From positions 62,001 through 126,000 of the forward strand of contig JACGCK010000048.1 of assembly GCA_014925825.1 (NCBI GenBank): a stretch of DNA of 64,000 nucleotides. The letters are read 5' to 3'. The translations under genes and the position numbers were made by a program. Below, piece after piece: positions 49,401 through 60,377 of the stretch (positions are counted from its first letter, which is position 1; each line of letters starts with the position of its first letter). Below the pieces are notes generated by a model. That model did not search any database. It was not told the origin of the DNA and was given only the letters and a program-made list of their open reading frames with translations. Source of the stretch: Pholiota molesta (Eukaryota; Basidiomycota; Agaricomycetes; Agaricales; Strophariaceae).

Positions 49401-51119
49401 TCTGCCCCTTGAACATGATGTCTGGTAAGCAAATTCTGACTGGTCTACGCACACATAGCAACCACCATTTAGGCGCCCATTTTCACAGGCTCAGCCATGG
49501 ACAATTTGACAAACTACTATTTCAGCGCCCACATCAATGTTTGACCGCACATTCACACGAAATCATACTCAAGCTTTTGGTGGACTGCAAGATTATAATG
49601 GGATGTTCAATTTGAAGGGATGTACGCTTGCTTCTTTATCTGATACGGCACTAATTCTATTCTGATGTGATATCTAAACTTCCCGCAAACCACTAGGATG
49701 TTCTGAATACATGTATGTTTTCTTTTAATGTCTTCCTTATCTCCTGATTCAATCTTGAGAATTTCCGAACAATATTTGAACTTCCTATGGACTACAACAC
49801 AACGCTTGGTATGTTATCTTCCTTATTTGTACTCGTTCTATTCTGACATGATTTTTCAACTTTCCGTGGACTGCTCTTTCTCGTGGTTTGGGTTCTGATG
49901 CCGTGGTAAGTGCCCTTCTCCCTTTGATGTCTAGCAAGCAAATTTTAACTTTTCTATGCTTGCAGAAGTGCAATAGGAAGGATGGTGTGTCATTTTACAT
50001 AATAAGTGCCCATTGTTCATGGTTGCGACCGCCCACATGTCCATGGACTATGCAGGTATTGCCTGTTTCTTTGATTCTACTATATTGCTTACTGAGATTT
50101 CTTGTCAAATTTTAGGGTTATTGGGAGCTTGAGGATGCAAGGCATTTGGTTTCGAGGTAATTTAGACATGCCAAATTTCTTTTCGCACACTAAAGTCAAA
50201 TTTAGCTTAGCTTTTCGTCATAAACGTGCAGGAATCTTCCTGCCCTTCTGTTATTCCCATCTTCTTGAAATTCAAAGAATCGAGCATTGAACTTTCCACA
50301 AATTGCATGTGAATCCGTCACCTCTCGCATAGTAGTTGAACCCCTCAAAATCAAGACTTGGTGCACAGCTGATTACACCTTTCTGCGATTTTCACCTTCT
50401 TTCAAATTCCACCAATGGCAACCTTGGCCTTTCCACGTTCACATTTGGACTTGGCGCCTAATTCACAATGTTCAGCTTTCTGTGCAAGGATAAATCCGTG
50501 GTGTGCAGATTTCACTATTAACTGATTACTTACACTTTCATATTCCAGCAACTGCAATGTCTCGAATTTTCCGTGTTGCAGGACTTGGCATGCTTAATTC
50601 AAGCCCTCGCGTGAGGATCAATCCGACAAGTAACTTGGTACGCAAACCCATTTATTGACTATGGACTGACTCGTTACATTTTAGGCCTATCTACGTTAGC
50701 CTGCCCTTCGGGGTGGGCTAACCTCTGATCCTACGATCTCCCTACACACAAAAAAAGGTCAAATACTAACGTGTTTTTCGATTTTCACGCCGTATGGTAA
50801 TTCCCGACCCCCGACCCTGCAGCCCGACGCTCCCAAATGGGGCATAGGCGCACGCCCCCGAGCCGCCGTGGATGCTCAGGAAGCTGCTGCGTGACACAGA
50901 CACGTCGTTGAAGTCGCCGAGATCCAGCCGGAAGATGCAGTCCATTGCTGTTGCTCGCGTCGCTATCCTCGTCGAAGTCGCCGTCGGTGCCATCCTCACC
51001 ATCTGTGCTGTCGGACACTGGGCACGCGCTGCCGGGCCGGCGCCTGTTCCTGTGCACGAGCGTCACTGCCTCCATGCTCGTGTCCTACATGAATCCGTCC
51101 CTTGATATCGCTTTCGTCA
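41706..51119. repeat. Tandem array unit 3
   Basis: Gene fragment 41706-43727 and segment E 43728-51119. E here is very close to E of unit 1, with the 342-bp and 195-bp internal duplications in the same places. Confidence 0.88.
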
Positions 51120-52889
51120 GTACGTATCCCTAAGATCATCCAAGTCCGGATCATCCTGATCCAAATCGACGTAGCTTAAAATATCCGCATCGTCGCCATC
51201 ATCCATGCCAGGCATCATAGGCAAGCCCATCATCATCGCCGCAAACGCCATAGGGTGCATCTGTCCACTCGACGCAGACATCACATGGTCTACCCAGTCC
51301 TGGACACGCGCTTTGCGCTCTGGGCTCGGATTGCGCAGCTTCAGGATCTCCCGCATGTCCTTCTTGTTCGCATCGGTCTCGATATTCGCGAAACAGGAGC
51401 GAATGAGACCGCAGATCGCGCGGAGGCACTCGTTGGCCTCCTTTTCCAAAATTTGAATACTCCGAGCGCGATACCCCGGCTCCTCGTAAAGCACGGTGAC
51501 AGCGCATTGCAGTGTGGGGGCATCGCGCGGTCGCAAAAGGTAAGAATACGAAGCAAGAAGCGATGCTATCCTGTCTGCATCACAGTCTGCAATGTAGATA
51601 TCGAGAGCCGCGGCCAGGTTGTTCGGCGTATCGCCCGCGATCCTTCCAAGTATCCCTTCGATGCGCATGCCAGTCTCGAATGCGTCCTGACTGAGATTGA
51701 CGAGTGTGTTGTAAATCGCGAGAGACGGCGTGAGCTCAAAGATCCTTAGAAAGTGGTTCTCAACGTGTCCCCGAAGAGTTAATCGCTCTCGGTTTTGCTT
51801 CTCTGGCCAATACGGCGCGTGGAGGTTACAGGTGCAGTTATCGGACCCATCGTCGCTGTAGTCTTTGTCGCTATCTTCTTCGTCAGATGAGTGGTCGCTA
51901 TATGTGTAGTCGACGTCTTCTTCGTCTTCTTCTTCAAAGTCATCGTCTTCATCTTCGTCGTCGTCTGAATCGCCTTCTCCAAATGCAAAGTCATCTGAGC
52001 CTGGTATCATTCAGAAGATGTCAGGTAGATGAATTATAAAACTCACCTGATTTTCCACCGTAAACCAACCGTCCCAATGACCTAATTCCAAGAGCCAACT
52101 CTATGTCTTCCAAGCAGTCTGGTATTTTGCTTTTCTCTCGATCTGAGCCGTAGGCAAGTAAAGATACGAACAGATCGCGCCATATCCAAAGAATTATGCG
52201 ATGGAGGTTCTGTGGACCTATCACGGAGAAACGTTTGAGGACTTTGTCATGCTTGTTCTTCAGCGCAAACTGGATAGGTAGGTTCATGACAGAACACTTG
52301 CATCTAGGTCACAATTAGCAGGCAGGTGGCATAAAAGAGTAAAAACGACGTACCCTCCTAACGAAGAGTTATCGGCGAGTTGGGATAATGCACCAGCCAC
52401 AAAAAGGAGGCATTTGTGTGCGTGAAGAAAATTGATGCGATGTTCGTAGACGGTGGCCCAGATAGGATTCAGCCAACCCACAAGACTGTGCACGATTTCG
52501 GACAGCAGCTCTTCTCTATTACTTCGCTCCTTGATGAACGATGATTTGGCATCTCGTGTCAGCTCGCCAAGCAACATTGTAATCTGGGTCCTTTTCGCTC
52601 TTAAATCGAGCTTCGGTGCTCCGGCATACTTGCGTTTTAGGTGGTTCGCGACCGAGAGAACTTGACGAGATTAACGCCCAGACACCAGACATCATAGTGA
52701 CACCTACTCACTTTGCTTCGTTTTCTCTTTCGGTATAAAGTCGACTAAAGTCAGTAGGTGTTTTTCGACAAGCGCTTGCTGTGCTTCTGGTGGCAAAGAC
52801 TTGAGCACCTGCGACAATCTATCGCGATGCAAGTTTGAGAAATAAGGTCGAACATGGAATATGGAACAGAGACATCACTTTTCGCTCAT
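51117..52889 (-). pseudogene. 3'-truncated copy 4 of the acidic hypothetical gene, next to native upstream DNA
   Basis: Exons 1-5 are intact in frame from the ATG at 52889 to the junction TGA at 51117-51119. Coding variants match copy 2. Upstream it departs progressively from the other copies from about 52930 and ends all similarity at 53138 ('ggccagtc'), after which unique sequence leads to the epoxide hydrolase gene. It therefore has the gene's original promoter side but lacks the 3' third of the gene. Confidence 0.8.
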
Positions 52890-53138
52890 TTTGAGTTTCC
52901 TGTGTTATCGCACCAGGCAGCGGCTATGAAAGAGTGGCGAAGATGATGGAGACTCGAAAGGAACAGCAATTAACAAGCAATTAAAAGCCAAGGTGCGTTG
53001 AATGCCTAGAGGCCCTAGACTATTAGGTAAGGAAACTTCCGGCCCGGCAGGCCGCTTCGTGCTTCGTCGTGCGGTGGGCGTTATGATCAAGTCTACTTTA
53101 AGTACTACTTAATCAAGTGGTAGGAACATTGGCCAGTC
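51120..53138. repeat. Tandem array, partial unit 4 (gene fragment only)
   Basis: Contains the 2.0-kb gene fragment but no segment E. Its right end coincides to the base with the left end of E in the other units ('cattggccagtc' followed by 'acatct' here and 'tctgcg' there). That defines the array as fragment-E-fragment-E-fragment-E-fragment. Confidence 0.85.
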
Positions 53139-53306
53139 ACATCTATAATAGAATCTAATGACCTTTTCTCGTTGCTGTTGCAAATGCACAAAATTAGATT
53201 GAAACAAGTTCATAATTCTAATGTGGTCCACTTAATACAGCCCAGATTCATATCACGACACAGACATGGGGAGGCATCAAACCATGATTAAGACATTTTA
53301 GCCGCG

Positions 53307-53316
53307 TATAAATAGG
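53307..53316 (+). promoter_or_regulatory. TATA box of the epoxide hydrolase gene
   Basis: 'tataaatagg' about 170 bp before the ATG, within an otherwise GC-richer stretch. A likely 5'-UTR intron follows (GTACGT at 53403 to CACAG at 53465), which would also remove an upstream ATG that overlaps its donor site. Confidence 0.55.
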
Positions 53317-53476
53317 GTCCGAATATATGGAGAGATGATTATCTCTCCCGAAGAGCAGAGCCAAGGGCTCGTTTCGACGTTCCATACCAAAAAGTAAAAG
53401 ATGTACGTCGTCTTTCTGCTCGCTCCATCATCATCCACCGCCAGTAAACTTAACTTTCCACACAGTCTAATTCAAA

Positions 53477-55171
53477 ATGCATCTTGAGCGCTGGCTGCTC
53501 TTCTTCTTGTCCGCTGCGACAGTCCAGGCGACGGCGACGGCACCGTTCAAACCTTCGGAATATGCGAAGGAGACCGCGCATTGCAAGGCTACGAGGCGAG
53601 GCGCTGAGGATGAGGTTGTCGATATTCAGCTAAGTAAGTAAGGCTGGTTCTCGACGGTCTGATACCGCGGCGGAGGACTGACGAACGACTCACCTCGTAG
53701 AATATGTGGATATCAATCCATCGGCTCCTACTGCGTTACTTTTGGTGCATGGCTGGCCGAGTTTATGGAGCACTTGGTCCAACCAGATACAGGAGTTTAA
53801 GGTCGGTCTCAGGGTTTCGTGGTGCAATAATAGCGACCCAAAATTAATTTGGTTGAACATTATTTTAAATAGGAGGACTATCATCTCGTTGTTCCAGATT
53901 TACGAGGCTTCGGCGAATCAACACATCCCGGCGAACCACAGTCGTCCGGGCCTATACCTGATCTCGTTGGGGATTTGGTTTGTGTCCTCGAGCACGCGAA
54001 TGTAACCTCCGCTATCTGTGTTGGGTACGTCGTCTATCTTCCTTATTTCTCTTGGAACGATATACTGAAACATTGATTACACGATAGTCATGACTGGGGC
54101 TCGTCTGTGTGCTATGAGGCTGCCCGGTTGCGTCCAGATATATTTAAGGGCGTAGTGGGCATTGATATTCCTGTACGTCGATCACTTCCATCTAGCTTCG
54201 CTTTTTTATTGACGCCTGTATGCAATTCAGTATATTCCTTCTTCTGGCCATTTCGTGCCGATAGAAAACTTCTTATCTTTCCTTCCAGCCTTGACATATC
54301 AGCTGTTTTTCGACTTCAAGACAAAGGAAGCCGTCAAAGAACTGGACAGAGATATTCGGAGGACTATCCGCGCGACTTTGAGGACTGTGTCCAGTGCGCC
54401 GCCGGAGTCGTTTTTGAAGAGCAGAGATTCGTTCTTAGACGCATGGAATGGAGTCAAGGAGGTAAAAGATGTTTATTGGAGGTCGACACAACGCGCTAAT
54501 CATTGATTTTGTTTAAATAGATTGATCCCGTTCCCTTCTTCACGCCAGAAGAAGAGAATTATTTCGTGGAGCAGTACGGTATCCAAGGCTTCAAAAATAG
54601 TACGTCAACTGCGCAACTTGAATATTAGCGTACCGTTTGTTTATCTTGCCATGTAGCTCTAGGTTTCTATTCCACCAAGGCAAGTCAAAGGTTTCGTTGA
54701 GGAATTCCGTTAGCTCGTTAACACGTCCGAATTATATAGAACCGAAAACAAGCCTACGACCTTGCTCATTCTCAAGGCAATCATACGCTTCCACAGCCAG
54801 TGCTGGCCATATACCCGATGAATGTAATGTTTGTCATCATCTGGTCAATCTAATCTCACTAACTTTGGGATCATCTTTTCAAGGATCCCGTAGCAAATTG
54901 GTCGCTCGTGGCGAACGTAGTGAAGTCGGCTGAATATATTAAAGATCTGACGACTGAGGTGAATGCTTTATGTTTCTGAAACTATGATGGGATGGAATTG
55001 AACGTTCTGTAGCTTGTGCCTGGTGCACATTGGCCTCAACTCGAATCCCCGGGGGAAACTAACAAGGCCATTCGCAAGTGGCTAGATGGTCTCAAAAAGA
55101 CGGGCGAGGAACCTAGCCATCAGCCGGAAGAAGTGCATGAGCATCAAAAGCACTTCGCCGACGAATTGTAG
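53477..55171 (+). CDS. Secreted epoxide hydrolase (alpha/beta-hydrolase)
   Basis: Opens epoxides to diols. Ten exons: 53477-53633, 53701-53801, 53873-54024, 54088-54172, 54231-54461, 54521-54599, 54657-54679, 54740-54823, 54884-54958, 55013-55171; 381 residues, all junctions in frame. Residues 1-18 (MHLERWLLFFLSAATVQA) are a signal peptide, which is unusual because most fungal soluble epoxide hydrolases are cytosolic. The oxyanion motif is HGWP (69-72), 'PDLRGFGEST' follows, and the nucleophile is Asp139 in GHDWG. The probable acid is Asp305 (YPMND), and the catalytic base is His335 (VPGAHWPQ). The cap region contains 'FFDFKTKEAVKELDRD'. The seventh intron begins with GC instead of GT (AAG|GCAAGT); no GT donor nearby keeps frame, so a GC-AG intron is the best reading. 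Substrate unknown. Confidence 0.92.
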
Positions 55172-55846
55172 GATTTATTATATGCGGCGGTATACAAAAC
55201 GTATTATTATATACATTCACCTATTCAGCCTTTGAACGAATGTAATTTTGGTTCGGAGTTATCCAGAGCTGTCAGAAAGTGGTACATACGGAGAACATGG
55301 TCGATTGATTACACATTTTTCAGGACAGCTAACTTGGAGTGAGGTGGCAGGAATAGTTCTGAGTTGATATGAGTACGATATCGAAGTCAAATGCGAGTCC
55401 TGACGTGTACTAACTATCAGAAAATATGGCCTTTTGATAAATACGGTTTCAACTAAAAAAACCATCTCCCAACATACAGAGAAAAAGCTGTTTTATTTTA
55501 GTCCTACAGCAGACCATCTTCCTTCAGCGTCGAAGGTCAAAAGCTTGAGCAAGTCAAAAGTTCGGCATGACTTCGGCAGTACTAGACTACTATTTCGGGC
55601 AGGCGGCCTGATTGGATCATGTCATTGTCACACGGGTGTCACGAGCTGCTGTAGATTTCGCCAGCGAATTGGACACGTCGGTTGGCATTATATTCTCCTC
55701 AGCATCCACCATCCTCCTTCTATCCACCTTCTTTTCTCCCCACTCAGGCCTGGCATTTGCGCCAGGTAAACTTGGATTATAGGCCGTCAATCCAGGGGCC
55801 CACATACAATTCATCAAAGACTCAATACACTTGAAGTACAGCCAAT
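55172..55846. other. Intergenic: 3' flank of epoxide hydrolase, promoter of SEC63
   Basis: No gene seen. The last ~150 bp before the ATG is pyrimidine-rich ('catccaccatcctccttcta') as is common in front of fungal housekeeping genes. Confidence 0.5.
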
Positions 55847-58342
55847 ATGGCGACGTACGAATATGACGAGGCCGGTGTCATGGCCGCATACTTTCTGATC
55901 ACCTTCCTGGCGTTAATTCTTGTGCCCTTAACCATCTCATCACTTTCCAAATCTTCCGGTGAGTACTTGCTAAGGGCTAAATCAAGGTGGAATGCTAAAT
56001 CTTGTCATTCAGCTAAGCACCCTACGGATGGATGCCAATGCACACCTTGTGTCGAACAACGCCAAAAGATCATCGATCAGGAGAAGGGATCGCTTTTGAG
56101 ACCAAAACTCAGCAGGAGGTCAGTGTATTATTTTATGATCATTTCGCGGTGTTCGTTAAACATTGATTCTAGAACGTACTTCTTGATTGGAGGATGGTCA
56201 ATGTTTGCATTCGTGTGCTATCGAGTATCACAGTTGAAGGTGGAAAACAAAATCTACAATCCTTTCGAAATTCTTGGTATCAAAACCGTACGCCCACTTA
56301 TTCTTGCGTACCATGCACCAGCTCATATATTTATTCAGAGCACACCCGAAAAAGAGATCAAATCCCATTTCAAACAACTCTCAAAACTATAGTAAGTGTA
56401 ACCAGCCAAGTCTATCATCGCAGTTCATCCCATTCACGACAAATAGCCACCCCGACAAAGTCAAAGTTACGGCCAATCTCACCATTGAAGCCATTCAAGA
56501 GCGCTTCGTCGAAATTACCAAGGCTTATAAATCGTAAGCATAAATTCTGTCCAAGCTGGAATTGTATTCAACCCTTCGTTAGCTTGACAGACGAAAAGAT
56601 CAAAGAGAACTGGATCAAGTACAACCACCCCGACGGCCCTCAAAGCACCACGATGGGAATTGCGCTCCCCAAATGGATCGTTGAAGGGAAGAATAGGATC
56701 TGGGTGTTGGCGGTTTACGGTCTTGTATTTGGCGGTGCTCTCCCTGCTCTCGTCGTACGTCCCGTACACCTTTCATTTCATCCCCGTCTCCAGTTCTTAT
56801 TCATAAACCATAGGGTCGGTGGTGGTTCGGCAGCCGCCAAAAGACCAAAGACGGTATCAATGCCAAATCCGCCGCTGCGTTCTTCAAATCCATGAAAGAG
56901 GAGTCCTCCGCAGAAGAGCTCGTCAGCGCCCTCGGCAAGGCATACAAATGGGAGATGCCAGCCTCGAAGACCAAGGCTTCCGACGAACTCAACTCGCTGG
57001 AAGAGGCAATCAAGGAGGAGCTCGGTTCGAGATGGACGGAAGTGAGGCGGCTCGCGAAGGATTATGACGGAGAGCTGCATGAACTGCGCAGGACGGCGCT
57101 TGTGCTCTTGTATGCGCATCTTTTGAGGCTTAAAGTCAATGATCCTCTACTCCGAAAACGTGCGTCCGCTGGCTGCGTACTGCAGTTTTCATTCTAACAT
57201 TTGTTTCTAACACTTGTTTTTCTTAGAACAACAAGAGGTTGTCCTGCAAACTCCCCTTCTTCTAAACGCCCTTTTGAACGTGGCCGTTGCGCGCACCTGG
57301 CTCCTACCAACACTAACTATCATGCGCTTGCATGCGGCCATCACGCAAGCATTACCCCCCAACGCCAGCGAACATCTCCGCCTCACTCAACTGCCCGGCC
57401 TTAGCGCCGAAGATCTCCAAGAAATAGCGCCCAAGGCCAAGAGCCTGACCGACGTACTGCGCTCCCTGGAAGAGAAGGCCGACCCCCGCACCAACGACGT
57501 GAAGAAGGCCATCGAGAGGTGGGGGCGCGTCGACCTCGTCAGCGCGTCCTTCAAGGTCATCGGCGAGCGCATCGTCACGCCCTCGTCGATCATCTACCTC
57601 CTCGTCAAGCTGCGGATCACACCGCCGAGGGCGGAGGCGGCGGAGAAGCGGGAGCTCAGCGTGGACGAGACGAAGAAGGCGGTGCGGGAGGAGGAGGAGG
57701 CGGACGAGACGTTCTTGGCGTCGCGCCTGGACGCGGAGGAGCTGCCGCAGGCGAACGATGGGGGGGCAGCGCATGCGCCGTTCTGGCCTGGAGTGAGTAT
57801 TTTCACAATTCATCCAATGCATGGCTCTTAATGTTACCCCGGTTTTCTTTTGCAGACCAAGAAGCCTTCGTGGTGGATCGTGCTGGCGGATGACAAATCC
57901 AACCGCATCGTCGTGCCCCCCATTAAGATCTCCGATATCCCTTACTCCCAGGAAGATAGCGACCACGACTACCGCGCATACAAGATCCAGTTCCAGGGCC
58001 CGCCTAACACTGGTTTGTTCACATGGAAGGTGTACATCGTCAGCGATACCTTTGTCGGGGAGGAAGCCACCAAGGACATTTCCGTAAGCCGCACTTATCC
58101 ATCACATGGACGCGTTGCTGACCGTCATCGTATAGTTGAAAATCGAAGACGCGCCTACAGCCGACGAGCCACCCAGCGAAGACGAGATCTCGGACCCCGA
58201 CGAGGACACCCTCGCCGGCCAGATGGCGGCGATGCGCGGCGGCTCGGTGAAGAAGGCGCGTGCGGAGAGCGACGACGACGACGAGAGCGGCACGGATGAT
58301 GACCAGTCTGCTGCGAGCGACAGCGACAGCGATAGCGACTGA
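55847..58342 (+). CDS. SEC63: Sec63, ER protein-translocation subunit
   Basis: Integral ER membrane J-protein that recruits the lumenal Hsp70 (BiP/Kar2) to the Sec61 channel. Ten exons: 55847-55958, 56013-56118, 56173-56287, 56339-56391, 56447-56533, 56583-56754, 56814-57159, 57227-57792, 57856-58083, 58136-58342; 663 residues, all phases agree. Three membrane segments: about residues 12-33, about 74-92 and 197-215. The J-domain lies between the second and third, with the essential HPD at 130-132 created across an intron (Tyr|His-Pro-Asp). Then come the cytosolic Brl domain (helical part 'LLLNALLNVAVARTWLLPTL' and beta part with 'KPSWWIVLADDKSNRIVVPP', 'GLFTWKVYIVSDTFVG') and the strongly acidic C-terminal tail that binds Sec62. 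Family length and order are normal. Confidence 0.96.
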
Positions 58343-58593
58343 ACCATGGGCTGGGCGCGGGGTGTCGCTTGTGTACTGTATACGTTATCTATCTTCTATT
58401 CGAGCTGTGGAGGGAGGCACCGTGTTTTGTTCTTTATATCATCTGTCACATTACTGTTTGATATTCAATAATTATTTGAACCGCGAGCCTTGCGTGCGTG
58501 AGTGAGAGGGGCTTGAGTACAGTACTTTTGTTCAGTTTCAAGTAAACTATTATAACAATGCTGAACAAGTCAAACACGAAATAGTGAGTCGCG

Positions 58594-60377
58594 CTATTCA
58601 AAGTTCCTATCATCGGTGGAGGTCGTCGGCAAGAGGCCTTCCAACTTTTTCTCGGATGTGATGGAAGGGCGCGAGGAAATTGACGCAGCGTCCCCGCTTT
58701 GGGTCCCATTTGTTGCCTCGTGCTCGGTTCCTATACGGTTGAGGCTCATACTTTGTCTGGATGAGGCGTGCGTTGTCTGATTTCCGGCCCACAAGTCCTA
58801 TAGAAGTAATAATCTCGGTATACTAGGGTAATCACTGCGTAAGTATTGGTGATTTCTTACCTTGGTTAGGACGATGCTGGGAACTTCTGCACGAACAGCC
58901 TCTCTTGGGGGCAGAGAGTTAACGGTTGTGAGTATAATCTGAATGAGCAGAACTTTAGCTTAAGATGTTTCTGGGTTCTGGAAAGTGGATTGAACTCACG
59001 TTCGAGTAAAGTCGTCCGCTTGGAAGCAGGAAGACGACATATGCTGTTGTTTTTGGAGAGGAGAGGAATGACACGAGTATACAGATAGAGAACAATGTTG
59101 TTAAAGATCCGCATTGGATGGCAGTTATACCGATTCGAACGGTGCGCAATTGTATGTGGCTTAGGAAGTCCTGTCCTTGACCGTGATAGATGGAGGCCAT
59201 AGTCCCTGAACGAAAGGTTCATCAGCGCGCGTTCAGTTATATAATTCCCCAGGAGGCAAATACCTAGCATGACCAGGTCTAAGATCAATCGTGCTACGAA
59301 CCAGACGAGCAGAAGGGATCGATAGGTGCAGGCGCCTGCGATGCTATTTTTGGACCAGATTAGTTAGACGCCCGTGTAATTGGCAATTGCTGAGCGCTGA
59401 TTGGTCAATCAATCATCCACTTACATGTGCATCATCGAAACGCGCCGTTTGATCCCATATGACCCAACGGCGAGGCCGAGCAGGAAAACGGCCAAAGAAA
59501 GTACTGCTAGGGCGGCTAGTGGAAACCTTCTTTTTGTGAAGAGCGAAATTCTAATGAAGGGCGCCCAGTAAAAAAATTGCTGGCGGGGGTAAGCATTAGG
59601 AAATGACGGACCTGTATGTCATGAAGGCATGAGCAATGAAACTGGAGAGGGCGCTATACAGTGGTATTGTTGTGAATATCCATAGTACGACTATTGTAAC
59701 GGAAAAGCTTGGCAAACGTATGCATAATTTCGTTACGATCACGTACCATTGCCTAGCGCTCTAGGGTCGATGTAGTATGTGACGCTGGAAGAAGTGGGGG
59801 AAAGGAATAAATAAGGAGGAGCGCAAGGAATCCAGACTCCATTATCGTAGATTATCGTGCTCACCAGTAGATCCAAATCATGTAGAATGCTCTGATGGAA
59901 GTAGCAAGAGACGATAAGCGGCATTCGGATCTCTACAAAGAGGGTAACGCACATGACAATCTGAAAGACGTCGATGACATATATCGAGAGGACAGTAAAC
60001 CTGCAAAATCTCTATTAAATCGGGCTCAAATGGGATGGGCATGTCATTCCACACCTAATAGACAGGGATTTCTTGTATCCTGAGAGAAACATGCGAGCTC
60101 ATGGTCAAACGTTGGTCCAGAACGAGAAGACTGATTACTCACTGAGGGCTTGGAACAATGCATATTGAAACCCAACCACTCCTGACACGTAGGTATTAAC
60201 TGATAATTACATATCTTTGTCAACGCTGGCATGGGGCAACAGGATTCTGGGGGACACGCACCGAATATCGATAGCACCACGGGGCCTGCACATACCGCGT
60301 TTTTCTTCAGAATTTTGATGGCTTCCCGACTATCGATGAAAATCGAACTCACCTAGAGCACCCGTGTATCCACCCAT
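58594..60377 (-). CDS. Seven-helix membrane protein, DUF6534 type
   Basis: Thirteen exons (minus): 60377-60353, 60285-60262, 60181-60143, 60079-60055, 60000-59953, 59891-59865, 59784-59747, 59690-59612, 59550-59425, 59343-59264, 59205-59000, 58938-58861, 58797-58594; 999 nt, 332 residues, every phase consistent. The first seven exons are only 24-48 nt. Helices: 'GPVVLSIFGVVGFQYALFQA', 'FTVLSIYVIDVFQIVIAFYM', 'VVLWIFTTIPLYSALSSFIA', 'LAALAVLSLAVFLLGLAVGS', 'SLLLVWFVARLILDLVML', 'IGITAIQCGSLTTLFSICIL' and 'TTAYVVFLLPSGRLYSN'. The last two with the ending 'GRLYSNIILTTVNSLPPRE' are the DUF6534 signature of agaricomycetes. The cytosolic tail is Ser/Thr-rich. The family has many copies in mushrooms, has a receptor-like layout, and no known ligand. 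Confidence 0.85.

Noticed and set aside
22945..53138. Array as a simple tandem duplication of contiguous chromosomal DNA
   Set aside because: The last gene fragment is followed by unique DNA and not by E, so E is not the ancestral neighbour on that side. An assembly error remains possible.
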